Shown here piece by piece: positions 27,828 to 36,512 of a stretch of DNA of 64,000 nucleotides. Source of the stretch: Bog-756 sp052326605. GTDB taxonomy: Bacteria > Actinomycetota > Acidimicrobiia > Acidimicrobiales > RAAP-2. Location of the stretch: NCBI GenBank assembly GCA_052326605.1, contig JBKQMB010000023.1, positions 62,001 through 126,000 of the forward strand. The letters are read 5' to 3'. Numbering within the stretch: position 1 is the first letter of the stretch; every line of letters starts with the position of its first letter. The translations under genes and the position numbers were made by a program. The notes beneath the pieces were generated by a model that worked only from the letters and a program-made list of their open reading frames with translations, made no database searches and was not told the DNA's origin.

Positions 27828-28645
27828 CTGTCGCCGATGACCCGGAGCTCATTGCCACGACGGACGGCCGCGTCCCCGGGCGCCGGGGGCGGGCGACCCG
27901 TCAGCGGCTGCTGGAGTGCACCGCAGAGCTGCTGGTGGCCACCCCGTGGCGGTCGATCAAGGTGATCGACATCGCGCGGCAGGCGGGGACGTCGCCGGCG
28001 ACGTTCTACCAGTACTTCGAGAACGTCGAGGCCGTCATCACCGTGCTGGCCGAGGAGTTGGTCGAAGGAGCCGGCGTGTTGGCCGGGCTGGTCGACGGTG
28101 ACTGGTCGGAGGAGGCGAGTTGGTCCACCGCGGTGGCCGTGGTCGAAGGGTTCATGGACTACTGGGAGCGGAACCGGGCCGTCTTCCGGGTGGTCGAGCT
28201 GACAACGGTAGAGGGGGACCTGCGCTTCCAGGGCCTGCGGGTCCGGTCCCTGAACGCGGTGACGGTCACCCTGGCCCGGGTCATCGCCACCATTGGCGAC
28301 GGAGCGGGCACACGTGCCGGATCGGATCCCATGGCTGTCGCCGGGACCCTGATCGCCATGCTGGCCCAGGTGGCCGGCCATCGTTACGGGTTCGAATTCT
28401 GGGGAATCCGCACCGCCTCATTGGTCGACAGCCAGGCCAGGCTGCTCCACTGGGCGGTCACCGGCAGGGCCGCCCCCGAGGGCGCCAAGGTGATCGGCTC
28501 GGACGCGCCGCTCCCGCGGACCGGACCGGTGATCGGAGGAGGGGCGGCATCGGTCCGTGCCGCCGAGGTGAGGGCGGCGGCCGAGGGCGCCACCAGGCCG
28601 AAGGCGAAGGTGAAGGCGAAGGCGAAGGTGAAGGCGAAGAAGTGA
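27824..28645 (+). CDS. TetR-family regulator with Lys-rich C-terminal tail
   Basis: TetR regulator of about 273 residues. The helix-turn-helix is TRQRLLECTAELLVATPWRS, then VIDIARQAGTSPATFYQYFE. The effector domain spans about residues 70-215. It ends in an unusual tail: an Ala/Pro/Gly stretch, then KAKVKAKAKVKAKK, a basic repeat that may add nonspecific DNA contact. ATG 27824 is preferred to the ATG at 27791, which overlaps the putative operator. An operator-like site lies 31 bases upstream, so it is my main candidate for the CTGAC-N5-GTCAG regulator. Confidence 0.87.
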   Translation: MAVADDPELIATTDGRVPGRRGRATRQRLLECTAELLVATPWRSIKVIDIARQAGTSPATFYQYFENVEAVITVLAEELVEGAGVLAGLVDGDWSEEASWSTAVAVVEGFMDYWERNRAVFRVVELTTVEGDLRFQGLRVRSLNAVTVTLARVIATIGDGAGTRAGSDPMAVAGTLIAMLAQVAGHRYGFEFWGIRTASLVDSQARLLHWAVTGRAAPEGAKVIGSDAPLPRTGPVIGGGAASVRAAEVRAAAEGATRPKAKVKAKAKVKAKK

Positions 28646-28702
28646 GGTTGGGCCGTCGACGGACGGCAGGGATCACCTCTGAGCCGGAGTGACGCCCGAG
28701 GC

Positions 28703-28918
28703 TCAGCCGCCCGCCAGGAGATCGGATGCGCAGACATGGAGCCGATCGGCCAGCCGCTCGACCGTCCGGAGCGTGACGTTCCGTTCGCCACGTTCGAGGC
28801 CCCCGATGTAGGTGCGGTGCACCCCCAGGAGATCTGCGAACTCCTCTTGACTCAGGTGCCTTGCCTTGCGCTCGTTCCGGAGATTGATGCCGAACCTGCG
28901 CTGGAGGTCACCGTCCAC
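28703..28918 (-). CDS. XRE-family helix-turn-helix regulator
   Basis: Single-domain regulator of 71 residues: RFGINLRNERKARHLSQEEF, ADLLGVHRTYIGGLERGERN and TLRTVERLADRLHV form a five-helix XRE/Cro-like DNA-binding domain. The GTG start at 28918 has GAGG eight bases before it. Such short XRE proteins are common regulators of restriction, phage or stress genes; no partner lies beside it, and its targets are not evident. Confidence 0.85.
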   Translation of the reverse strand: MDGDLQRRFGINLRNERKARHLSQEEFADLLGVHRTYIGGLERGERNVTLRTVERLADRLHVCASDLLAGG

Positions 28919-29242
28919 GATCGATAACCTCTACATCCCTGCCGGCACTGGCCACATACGGATCGGTATCACGGACCCCTGCCCTGGTGACTTCGCCTCG
29001 ACTCCCTCGGGTGTGCCGGCCGTGCTGCATCGAGCCGGCGGTCGGGTGAAGGGGGACCGGTTGGCCCTTTGCCCCCGTCGGGAACGGCCGTCAACGATCG
29101 GTCTCGGAACTCCCAGCCCGATTACTGCACGACCGGATCCGTTGTCATTGGATGAAGTCAGGCCCAAATGCACCGAGGAAACGATACCCGGTGTGTGCAG
29201 ATGTTCGGGCGCGTCCGCGTACGCCTACGCCGCACCGAGTGC
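28919..29242. other. 324-base gap upstream of the XRE regulator
   Basis: This stretch holds the promoter side of the XRE gene and the 3' end of the cyclase gene, both on the minus strand. I see no coding region with convincing codon use, no RNA gene and no strong hairpin. Its composition is slightly less GC-rich than its surroundings, as expected for noncoding DNA here. Confidence 0.5.
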
Positions 29243-30241
29243 TCAGCGGAGCGCCACCGGGTTGACGGGCGATCCGAGGGCGTTGGTGAAGGGAAGGGGG
29301 GTGGCGTCGAGGAGGAACTCGTAACGTCCGTCGGCCGCGCAGGCATCGGCCAACTCGTCGAGGAACCAGTTCTGCCCCTGGGTCATCCCCATCTCGACCA
29401 GGTGCAGGAGGTGCACCGGGAGGTAGAGGTCCTCGGACTCGCACGGGTAGACCTCCAGGACCATGGTGTCGGTTGCCACCGCGGCCACGTCCCGATCGTG
29501 GAACCACTCTGCGGTCGCCATGGTCAGCCCCGGCGTGGGCCACGTGTAGGCCACCAGGTCCCGCACCGGCTCTGCCCCGGCGAGTCCCGGTCGGCCGGGC
29601 AGCGCCAGGTGTGCCGCCTGGCCCGTGCGCACCAGCACGACGTCCCCTGGCTCGACGGTGAGGCCGCCGAGCTCGCACGCCGCATCCAGATCCGACGGCG
29701 CGATCGGATAGCCCGGGTCGAGGATCTCGATGCCCTTGGCCCTCGGAACGTCGAGCAGCAACCCCCGGGTCATCAGCGACCGGATGAGGTGGATGCCCAG
29801 CTTGGCGGTTCCGTCCTCGGTGACCGATGAGGCCGGGAACCCGTTGTACAGCTTCCCCCCGCCGGGTCCGGCCCCGTAGGAGGCATGGGCCAGCCCGTCC
29901 CAGTGGGTGGCGCACTGCATGGAGAGGGTCACCACGTCTTCCGAGGAGGCGATCCACCCAGGGTCCGGACTCAACGGATTGTTGACGCAGATCATTGTCC
30001 GCGTCGGATTGACCCGGCCCGGGATGAAGCCCATCTGGATGCCCTCTTCTGCCGAAAGGGGCAGCCCCAGGGCGAAGGCTGACCCGTCGACCACCGCTGC
30101 CGTGCCCCGCAGGCGGGCGGCCGCGTCGATGAGGTTGAGGGTGCCGATCTGGTCCTCGGGTCCCCAGCGGCCCCAGTTGGAGACACGGGCGGCCAATTCG
30201 ACGAACGAGGACGGGACGGCGGTCGGCACGGGCACGGGCAC
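29243..30241 (-). CDS. Cyclase-family (KynB-like) metal hydrolase
   Basis: Protein of 332 residues of the cyclase/kynurenine formamidase-like family. The metal site appears as CATHWDGLAHASYG, a variant of the usual HxGTHxDxPxH motif with Cys-Ala before the Thr. Later segments VEPGDVVLVRTGQ and VLEVYPCESEDLYLPVHLLHL are typical of the fold. Close relatives act on ring or amide bonds of aromatic and other compounds; substrate unknown. GTG 30241 is the likely start, preceded by an AGGTGG site. A 34-bp palindrome lies upstream. Confidence 0.85.
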   Translation of the reverse strand: MPVPVPTAVPSSFVELAARVSNWGRWGPEDQIGTLNLIDAAARLRGTAAVVDGSAFALGLPLSAEEGIQMGFIPGRVNPTRTMICVNNPLSPDPGWIASSEDVVTLSMQCATHWDGLAHASYGAGPGGGKLYNGFPASSVTEDGTAKLGIHLIRSLMTRGLLLDVPRAKGIEILDPGYPIAPSDLDAACELGGLTVEPGDVVLVRTGQAAHLALPGRPGLAGAEPVRDLVAYTWPTPGLTMATAEWFHDRDVAAVATDTMVLEVYPCESEDLYLPVHLLHLVEMGMTQGQNWFLDELADACAADGRYEFLLDATPLPFTNALGSPVNPVALR

Positions 30242-30324
30242 CCACCTGTTGTAGCCGAAGGGGCAACAGTTTTGCCGAAACCTGCCGATACCTCTCGAAG
30301 AGCGGTGTCAGCGATCACCGGGAT

Positions 30325-30358
30325 GCACCGTCTGCATCCGTCCGGATACAGACGGTGC
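30325..30358. promoter_or_regulatory. 34-bp near-perfect palindrome in a divergent promoter
   Basis: Arms GCACCGTCTG (30325-30334) and CAGACGGTGC (30349-30358) pair perfectly. After one C/A mismatch, ATCCG (30336-30340) pairs with CGGAT (30343-30347) around a 2-base centre, so 15 of 16 arm positions match. It lies between the divergent cyclase and CAP-repeat genes, 66 bases from the latter start. A dimeric regulator site is likely; a cruciform or RNA hairpin is possible. Confidence 0.65.
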
Positions 30359-30423
30359 GCTGAATCCGGCAGGCGCTGCACCGTTGACGACAATCGATTC
30401 GATGCCAGCTCCGGGAGGATTCA

Positions 30424-31989
30424 TTGCGTTTGACACCTGCTCCCGCTGTCCAACGGCCCGCCCTTCACCAGGACGGCGGCCCGGCGCGGCTCCGTCGCGT
30501 CGGCCTGGTCGCGGTGGCAGCGATCCTGTTGACGGGTGGCCTTTCCATCGTCCAGGGCGCCGTGACCCCGAGGCCGGCTGTCGCTGCCGTGACGGCCCTC
30601 GACGTGGCCGGCGTGCAGTCGCTCTACACCGAGGACCTGATGCTCCGCCTCAACGCCGAGCGGGCGGCCCGCAGCAATTCCGCAGTACCGATCCCCCAGC
30701 TCCAGGTGGACCCGGGTCTGCAGGCCGACGCCCAGGCGTGGTCCGCGCACCTGGCGGCCGTCGGAGTGGTGTCCGATCCGAGCCTGCCCGCGTGCACCGG
30801 TCCGGGGGGATCGCCCCCGCCCGCCGACCAGGTGTGCGTGTTCGCCGCCAACTCCGGGGACTCCGGGTTCGGCTACTGGCCGGGTGACGGTTCCGACGGG
30901 ATGGACGCCGACTACATGGCCTCCGCCGGCCACCGCCAGAACATGCTGGCATCCGCCTACGCTTACGTGGGTGTGGGCGTGACCTGCAGCGCCAGCCGGG
31001 CGTGGACGGTCGAGTTGTTCGGTGAGGTCTGGGCGGACGTGCCGTCGGCCAACGCCCGCCAGTCCACCCAGAACGCCTCCGAGGGGGATCCGGTGCCGGC
31101 GAGCCCGGTCGTGGCCGGGGTGCCGTCCGGCGACCCTGTCTACTGCCCGGGCCAGACCGACGGGCCGGGCGGGGCGGTAACCGCCACCGGCGGCCAGATG
31201 CCGTATCCGTATGCGGTGCCGGCGGTGTCCGGCGAGCCCAACGGCAATGTGGTGGCCCCCGCCGTCGGGATGGCCGCCACCGCGGATTCCAACGGGTACT
31301 GGGTGGCCCGGACGGATGGCTCGGTGTCCGACCATGGCGATGCCGCCAACTACGGGTCGATGGCCGGTGCACCGCTGAACGCTCCCATCTCCCACTTGGT
31401 GGCCACCGCTGACGGCAAGGGCTATTGGCTGGTGGCATCCGACGGCGGCATCTTCGCCTACGGAGACGCCGGGTTCTACGGCTCGATGGGCGGCCGATTG
31501 CTGAACGCGCCGGTGGTGGGAATCGCGCCGACCGCCGATGGCAAGGGCTACTGGCTGGTGGCGTCCGACGGCGGCATCTTCGCCTTCGGAGACGCCGGGT
31601 TCTACGGCTCGATGGGCGGCCGGCCGCTGAACGCGCCGGTGGTGGGCATCGCCCCTGACGCCGCCACCAACGGCTACTGGCTGGTGGCGTCCGACGGCGG
31701 CATCTTCTCCTTCGGCGCCCCGTTCCACGGTTCGGCCGGCAGCCTCCGACTCAACATGCCGGTCAACGGGATCGCAGCGACGCCCGACGGCGGCGGCTAC
31801 TGGATGGTGGCGTCCGACGGCGGCATCTTCGCCTTCGGAGACGCCGGGTTCCACGGCAGCGCCGGCGCGCTGCCGCTCGACGCCCCGATCGTGGGAATGG
31901 CCACCGACGACTCGACCGGGGGCTACTGGCTGGTGGCGTCCGACGGTGGCATCTTCTCCTACGGCGCACCCTTCTTCGGAGCGGGCTGA
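30424..31989 (+). CDS. Secreted CAP-domain protein with six 42-residue WLVASDGG repeats
   Basis: Secreted protein of 521 residues. A TTG start at 30424 is chosen because GGGAGGA lies 4 bases before it. An N-terminal signal (VGLVAVAAILLTGGLSIVQG) is followed by a CAP/SCP-like domain (about residues 60-205) with MLRLNAERAAR, GHRQNMLASAYAYVGVGVTC and VELFGEVW; the usual paired His residues are partly present. The C-terminal half has six repeats (31294-31989) of about 42 residues with the core GYWLVASDGGIFAFGDAGFY. Such repeats occur on secreted proteins of Acidimicrobiia and probably form a beta-propeller-like surface domain. Role unknown; cell-wall or matrix attachment is a guess. Confidence 0.85.
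   Translation: MRLTPAPAVQRPALHQDGGPARLRRVGLVAVAAILLTGGLSIVQGAVTPRPAVAAVTALDVAGVQSLYTEDLMLRLNAERAARSNSAVPIPQLQVDPGLQADAQAWSAHLAAVGVVSDPSLPACTGPGGSPPPADQVCVFAANSGDSGFGYWPGDGSDGMDADYMASAGHRQNMLASAYAYVGVGVTCSASRAWTVELFGEVWADVPSANARQSTQNASEGDPVPASPVVAGVPSGDPVYCPGQTDGPGGAVTATGGQMPYPYAVPAVSGEPNGNVVAPAVGMAATADSNGYWVARTDGSVSDHGDAANYGSMAGAPLNAPISHLVATADGKGYWLVASDGGIFAYGDAGFYGSMGGRLLNAPVVGIAPTADGKGYWLVASDGGIFAFGDAGFYGSMGGRPLNAPVVGIAPDAATNGYWLVASDGGIFSFGAPFHGSAGSLRLNMPVNGIAATPDGGGYWMVASDGGIFAFGDAGFHGSAGALPLDAPIVGMATDDSTGGYWLVASDGGIFSYGAPFFGAG
31294..31989 (+). repeat. Six tandem 126-base repeats in the CAP-domain gene
   Basis: The GYW codons that open each unit fall at 31294, 31420, 31546, 31672, 31795 and 31921, so the period is 126 bases, once 123; the last unit is cut short by the stop. 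Units 2 and 3 are almost identical in DNA, which points to recent duplication or gene conversion. The protein unit is about 42 residues with a GSMGG-xx-LNAPVVG linker. Confidence 0.9.
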
Positions 31990-32031
31990 CCGGAGGGGTC
32001 CCCATGAGCCCCGGCTCCCTCCGCGCCGGCG

Positions 32032-33501
32032 CTAGCCGGCCCAGATGATCGACTGCAATTCCGAGTAGGCCTCGAGGCCGTAGTCGCCGCCGTCCCGCCC
32101 GATCCCGCTCATCTTGAAGCCGCCGAAGGGCGCATCCATGTTGCGCTGGGCGGTGTTGATGCCGACGTGGCCGGCCCGGAGCAGCTTGGCCACCCGGAAC
32201 GCCCGGGCGGTGTCCCCCGAGAAGACGTAGTCGTACAGGCCGAACTCCGAGTCGTTGGCGATGGCGATGCCCTCCTCTTCGTCGTCGAAGGGGATGGCCA
32301 CCACCACCGGGCCGAAGATCTCCTCGCGGGCCGCGGTCATGTCGTTGGTGCCGGTGATGAGGGTGGGCTCCACGTAGAACCCGGTGGGCAGGTGATCGGG
32401 ACGGTTGCCGCCGACCACCACCTCGCCCTGTCGGCGGCCGGAGTCGATGTAGTCGAGGACCCGTTGCTGCTGGGCGGCGGAGATCAGTGGTCCGACCACG
32501 GTCTCCCGCTCGGTCGGGTCCCCCACCTTGAGGCGGCCGGCGAAGGTGGAGAGCCCGTCGACCAGGGCATCGAAGATGCTCCGGTGCACCACGGCGCGCG
32601 TGGGGGCGGTGCAGATCTGTCCGGAGTGGAACGCCCAGGTCGAGCCGATGGCGGTGATGGCGGCCTTGATGTCGGCGTCCTCGAAGACCACCGCTGCGCC
32701 TTTGCCCCCCAGCTCCATCAGCAGCCGCTTCATGGTGGGCGCGCCGGCCGCCGCGATCCGCTGCCCGACCGTGGTGGAACCGGTGAACGACACCATGTCG
32801 ACATCGGGGGAGGAGGTCAGGGCCGAGGCCGGTTCGGGCACTTGGGCGCTGATCAGATTCACCACGCCGGGGGGGAAGCCGACGTCGTCGAGGACGCGGG
32901 CCAGTTCGACGACGGCCAGCGGGTCCTGGGGGGCGGGCTTGATGACCACCGTGTTTCCCATGGCCAGGGCCGGTGCAACCTTGCCGGCCATGTTGGTCAG
33001 CGGGAAGTTGTAGCTGGCGATCGCCGCCACCACCCCCACCGGCTGCCGGTAGGCGAGGGCGCTGATCAGGCCACCGGGGGCCAGTGGGGTGGCCGCGGTG
33101 GCGATAGGGGGCAGCATGGACTCCTGGACGTGGCGGATGTCCCGCGAGTAGCGATCGAACCGGTCGGCGCTGACGGGCACCTGCATGCGCGAGCCGACCG
33201 ATGCGGTGGCCCCGGTCTCGGCGATGACCAGGGGGACCAACTCGTCGTTTTTGGAGCGTATGACTGCCGCCGCGGCCTTCAGCAGGGCCAGGCGCTCCTC
33301 GGCGGGGGTGGCAGCCCACGCCGGGAAGGCCTCGCGGGCGGCGGCCGCAGCCGCTGCGGCATCGGCGACCGAGGCATCGGGGGCCTGGCCCACAACCTGC
33401 TCGGTGGCCGGGTTGATGATGTCGTAGGTGCCGTTGCCGGCGTCGACCCACTTGCCGCCGATCAGCAGCTGCGTTTCGTCCCTGGTGACCTGACTGCCCA
33501 C
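32032..33501 (-). CDS. NAD(P)-dependent aldehyde dehydrogenase
   Basis: Aldehyde dehydrogenase of 489 residues. Catalytic Cys is C297 in GQICTAPTR and the general base is E263 in MELGGKGA; the NAD-binding segment is GNTVVIKPAPQDPLAVVELA with FTGSTTVGQRIA. It oxidises an aldehyde to the acid; within this region the aldehyde may come from steroid or other lipid catabolism. GTG 33501 has AAAGGAG upstream. A CTGAC-N5-GTCAG site lies 123 bases upstream, with the amidohydrolase gene further up on the same strand. Confidence 0.93.
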   Translation of the reverse strand: MGSQVTRDETQLLIGGKWVDAGNGTYDIINPATEQVVGQAPDASVADAAAAAAAAREAFPAWAATPAEERLALLKAAAAVIRSKNDELVPLVIAETGATASVGSRMQVPVSADRFDRYSRDIRHVQESMLPPIATAATPLAPGGLISALAYRQPVGVVAAIASYNFPLTNMAGKVAPALAMGNTVVIKPAPQDPLAVVELARVLDDVGFPPGVVNLISAQVPEPASALTSSPDVDMVSFTGSTTVGQRIAAAGAPTMKRLLMELGGKGAAVVFEDADIKAAITAIGSTWAFHSGQICTAPTRAVVHRSIFDALVDGLSTFAGRLKVGDPTERETVVGPLISAAQQQRVLDYIDSGRRQGEVVVGGNRPDHLPTGFYVEPTLITGTNDMTAAREEIFGPVVVAIPFDDEEEGIAIANDSEFGLYDYVFSGDTARAFRVAKLLRAGHVGINTAQRNMDAPFGGFKMSGIGRDGGDYGLEAYSELQSIIWAG

Positions 33502-33623
33502 GGTGGGTCTCCTTTCACGGTGATCGATGTGTCCCGATGGCGCCGATGGCTAAGTGGCCCGCGCCCGTTTGGCTCGCGCCCGTGTGGCAGGAGGCCGCTC
33601 CGATCGGGCACGGCCACTCGCAT

Positions 33624-33638
33624 CTGACGTTGCGTCAG
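33624..33638. promoter_or_regulatory. Putative operator, CTGAC-N5-GTCAG family (site 2)
   Basis: CTGACGTTGCGTCAG, an exact match to the consensus (arms extend to CTGACG/CGTCAG with a 3-base centre TTG). It sits between the amidohydrolase stop (33677) and the aldehyde dehydrogenase start (33501), so it would control the latter. Confidence 0.65.
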
Positions 33639-33676
33639 CAGTGTAGGTCCTGACCGTGGCGCCGGTGGGCGGGGAC

Positions 33677-35410
33677 TCAGGCCTGTGCCGGTGTTGGATC
33701 CACCGTCACGGTGTCGCGACCCGACCGGAGCAGCGTCCCGGGAAGATTGCCGGTCGGCTTGCCGTCGGCCACGGTCTCGACCCCGTTGACCAGGACGCGG
33801 ACCACGCCCAGGGAGTCGGCGATGAGCCGGGGGCTCCCTCCTGGTAGGTCGTGGACCAGAGTGGCCGGTTCCGATCCGATGGTCTCGGGGTCGAAGACGA
33901 ACAGGTCGGCGGACAGGCCCGCGGCCAGGCGGCCACGATCGTGCAGGCCGAACAGTTCGGCGGGGGCCTCTGTCATCAGCTGGACGGCCCGCTCCAATGG
34001 CACCAGCTTCCGCTTGCGGAGGCAGTCGCCGAGGAACGAGGTCGGGTAGTTCGAGCCGCACATCCGATCGAGGTGGGCACCGGCGTCGGAGCCGCCCACC
34101 ATGGCGCCGGGGTCGTTCCAGACCGCGACCCGCGCCTGCCACGAGGCGTCGTCGCCATCGGAGGCCTTGGGCCACAGCACCGTGCGCAGGCCGTCGGCGA
34201 TGACCAGGTCGAGCAGGGCGTCGAAGGGGGCCTTGCCCTGATCTTCGGCGATCGATCCGACGTCGCGCCAGCTCAAGCCTTCGTTTTCGGGGGCGAACGT
34301 GTCGCCGATGATGTAGTTGGCCCAGTGCGAGAGTCGGCGGAACACCCCGGCCTGGTCGGAGTGGGCCAACTCGTCGAGGTGGGAGCGGACACCCGGGTCG
34401 CGCAGCTGCTCGATCCGCTCATCGACCGGCAGCCCCATGACGTCGCCCCATCCGGGGATGAGGAAGAGGGCGCAGTGGGTCCGGAAGCTCATGTTCATCG
34501 GCACCAGCGTGGGCATGGTCAGCGCCACGATGCGGCCGCCGGCGCTGGCCGCCGCGGAGGAGGCCTCCAGCTGGCGCGCTGTCTTGGCCGGCGTCCGCGA
34601 GTCGACGGTCAGCAGATTCCAGTTGAGCGGCCGGCGGGCCGTGGTGGTCATGGCCACCATCAGGTCGATCTCCTGGTCGGAAAAGGTGTCGAGGCACCCG
34701 TCGGTGATGTACTCGAGGGTCGTGCCCGGGTGATCGCGGACCACCTCGCAGAAGGCCAGCATCTCGCGGCGGTCGGCATTCCGGGAGGAGATCGGGTTGC
34801 CGTCCCCGTCGGAGTGGGTGCGCGACTGCGAAGAGGAGAACCCGAGCCCCCCGGCCTCGATCGACTCGGCCAGCAGCCGGGTCATTGCCGCCAGTTCGTC
34901 GTCGGACGCGACGTCGGAGGCCCGCTCGGATCCCATGACCCACCGGCGCAGCGCGCAGTGCCCCACCAGAAACCCGGCGTTCACCCCGAGGTTGCCCTCC
35001 AGCCGGTCGAGGTACTCGCCGAAACTCGTCCAGTCCCAGGCGATCCCGTTCTCGAGCGCGTCCAGGGGCATGCCCTCGACCTTGGCCATCATCCGCCGGA
35101 TGTAGTCGTGGTCGGACGCCTTGATCGGGGCCAGGGTGAACCCGCAGTTCCCCCCGATCACGGTGGTCACGCCGTGGAGGTTCGACGGGGAGGCAGTGGG
35201 GTCCCAGAAGAGCTGGGCATCGTAGTGGGTGTGAGGGTCGATGATCCCCGGGGCGACCACCAGGCCCTCGGCATCGAGCTCGGTGGCACCTCGTTCGTCC
35301 ACCTCGCCCACCGCGACGATCCTCCCGTCACGGATGCCGACGTCGGCCCGACGGCCGGGAGCCCCGGTTCCGTCGACGACCAGGCCATTTCGGATCACGT
35401 ACTCGAGCAT
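33677..35410 (-). CDS. Amidohydrolase, D-aminoacylase/N-acyl-D-amino-acid deacylase family
   Basis: Metal-dependent amidohydrolase of 577 residues. The N-terminal IRNGLVVDGTGAPGRRADVG and DGRIVAVGEVDERGA lead to PGIIDPHTHYDAQLFWDP, the metal motif of the superfamily; later GGNCGFTLAP and GGSDAGAHLDRMCG, and a C-terminal beta-domain (GRLAAGLSADLFVFDPETIG), complete the fold. The family removes acyl groups from D-amino acids, but many members have other substrates. ATG 35410 has GAAGGGA upstream. A CTGAC-N5-GTCAG site lies 80 bases before the start. Confidence 0.9.
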   Translation of the reverse strand: MLEYVIRNGLVVDGTGAPGRRADVGIRDGRIVAVGEVDERGATELDAEGLVVAPGIIDPHTHYDAQLFWDPTASPSNLHGVTTVIGGNCGFTLAPIKASDHDYIRRMMAKVEGMPLDALENGIAWDWTSFGEYLDRLEGNLGVNAGFLVGHCALRRWVMGSERASDVASDDELAAMTRLLAESIEAGGLGFSSSQSRTHSDGDGNPISSRNADRREMLAFCEVVRDHPGTTLEYITDGCLDTFSDQEIDLMVAMTTTARRPLNWNLLTVDSRTPAKTARQLEASSAAASAGGRIVALTMPTLVPMNMSFRTHCALFLIPGWGDVMGLPVDERIEQLRDPGVRSHLDELAHSDQAGVFRRLSHWANYIIGDTFAPENEGLSWRDVGSIAEDQGKAPFDALLDLVIADGLRTVLWPKASDGDDASWQARVAVWNDPGAMVGGSDAGAHLDRMCGSNYPTSFLGDCLRKRKLVPLERAVQLMTEAPAELFGLHDRGRLAAGLSADLFVFDPETIGSEPATLVHDLPGGSPRLIADSLGVVRVLVNGVETVADGKPTGNLPGTLLRSGRDTVTVDPTPAQA

Positions 35411-35489
35411 GGTGGTGTTCCCTTCCTGTGGCGATGGAAGCGTCCCCCTCACCGGGAGCCGCGCCACCTTCGTCGGGTGCGGACCAGAC

Positions 35490-35504
35490 CTGACTGACCG
35501 TCAG
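35490..35504. promoter_or_regulatory. Putative operator, CTGAC-N5-GTCAG family (site 3)
   Basis: CTGACTGACCGTCAG, an exact match to the consensus. It lies between the amidohydrolase gene (start 35410, minus) and the MscS gene (start 35694, plus), nearer the former, so control of the amidohydrolase is more likely. Confidence 0.65.
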
Positions 35505-35693
35505 ATTATGGCACTCCCACCGGTTCCGTGGGAGCGGTGATGAGTGGGCGTCGGGGAGGTCGGACGGTCATTGCGGATGCGAAGCGCCGGCCGCGAGGCC
35601 CGGACGGGCGGGACGGGAGGGTCACAGGGCGGTCGATGGTAATTTCTCGACATCCACCAACACTGGTTCCAGAACCACCTCCTACCGGTCATC

Positions 35694-36512
35694 GTGCTGC
35701 TCCTCGGTGCCGGGTTGATCGTCCGCTTCGCCCACTGGGTAGGGGAGCGGCGGAGGCGTTGGGTCGACGCCCAGATCCGCCGACAGATCGAGTCGGGAGC
35801 GGTGGCCTCCGAGGAACTCAAGCGGTCCCGGGCCATAAGCGAGGCGGTCGAATGGGTGGCGGTGGCTCTCGCGTACTTCATTGCCGGTGTCCTCGCGCTC
35901 GACCGGCTGGGCATCCCGCTCACCACCCTGGTGGCTCCGGCCACCGTGGTCGGCATCGGGCTCGGCTTCGGGGCCCAGCAGATGGTGGGCGATCTGCTGG
36001 CCGGGTTCTTCCTCTTCGCCGAGCACCAGTTCGCCTTCGGCGACGTCATCCGGTTGTCCGTGCCCGGGCAGACGGTCGGAATCACCGGCACGGTCGAAGA
36101 GCTCACGCTTCGGGTCACCAAGCTGCGGACGGCACAGGGCGAGCTGGTCGTGGTGCCCAACAGCGCGTTGCGTCAGGTCACCAACCTGTCGAAGGACTGG
36201 TCGCGGGCGGTCATCGACATCCCCGTTTCGGTGACCGAGGACCTGGAGCAGGTCACGACGCTGCTGAAGGACGTGGTCGGAGCCATGGCGGCGGACCCGC
36301 GGTGGAGCGACCTCCTGCTCGGGGCACCGGTGGTGGCCGGGGTGGAGACCATCGACGTGGGGTACGTGCAGCTCCGCTTGATCGCACGCACCCTCCCGGG
36401 ACGCCAGTTCGAGGTGGCCCGGGAGATCCGACTGCGGGCGGCAACCGCACTGCGCACCGCGGGCATCAACTCGCCGTCGATGGGCGAGTCGGCCACCCAG
36501 GGGCAGCCGTGA
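35694..36512 (+). CDS. MscS-family mechanosensitive ion channel
   Basis: Small-conductance mechanosensitive channel, 272 residues. It has transmembrane helices at about 1-12 and 45-70, the pore helix APATVVGIGLGFGAQQMVGD with the Gly/Ala pattern, and the beta-domain GDVIRLSVPGQTVGITGTVE with LRTAQGELVVVPNSALRQVTN. It should open under osmotic downshock. The start is GTG 35694, but the frame is open for 17 more codons upstream without ATG/GTG/TTG, so the true N-terminus could be longer if a rare start is used. The stop overlaps the next gene (GTGA). Confidence 0.9.
   Translation: MLLLGAGLIVRFAHWVGERRRRWVDAQIRRQIESGAVASEELKRSRAISEAVEWVAVALAYFIAGVLALDRLGIPLTTLVAPATVVGIGLGFGAQQMVGDLLAGFFLFAEHQFAFGDVIRLSVPGQTVGITGTVEELTLRVTKLRTAQGELVVVPNSALRQVTNLSKDWSRAVIDIPVSVTEDLEQVTTLLKDVVGAMAADPRWSDLLLGAPVVAGVETIDVGYVQLRLIARTLPGRQFEVAREIRLRAATALRTAGINSPSMGESATQGQP

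Noticed and set aside
28931..29173. An 80-codon minus-strand frame upstream of the XRE gene
   Set aside because: No domain, no ribosome site and atypical composition; it looks like chance in noncoding DNA.
31294..31989. Regular 126-base repeats that could suggest a CRISPR or satellite array
   Set aside because: They stay in frame within a secreted protein gene and encode a conserved 42-residue unit, with no spacers.
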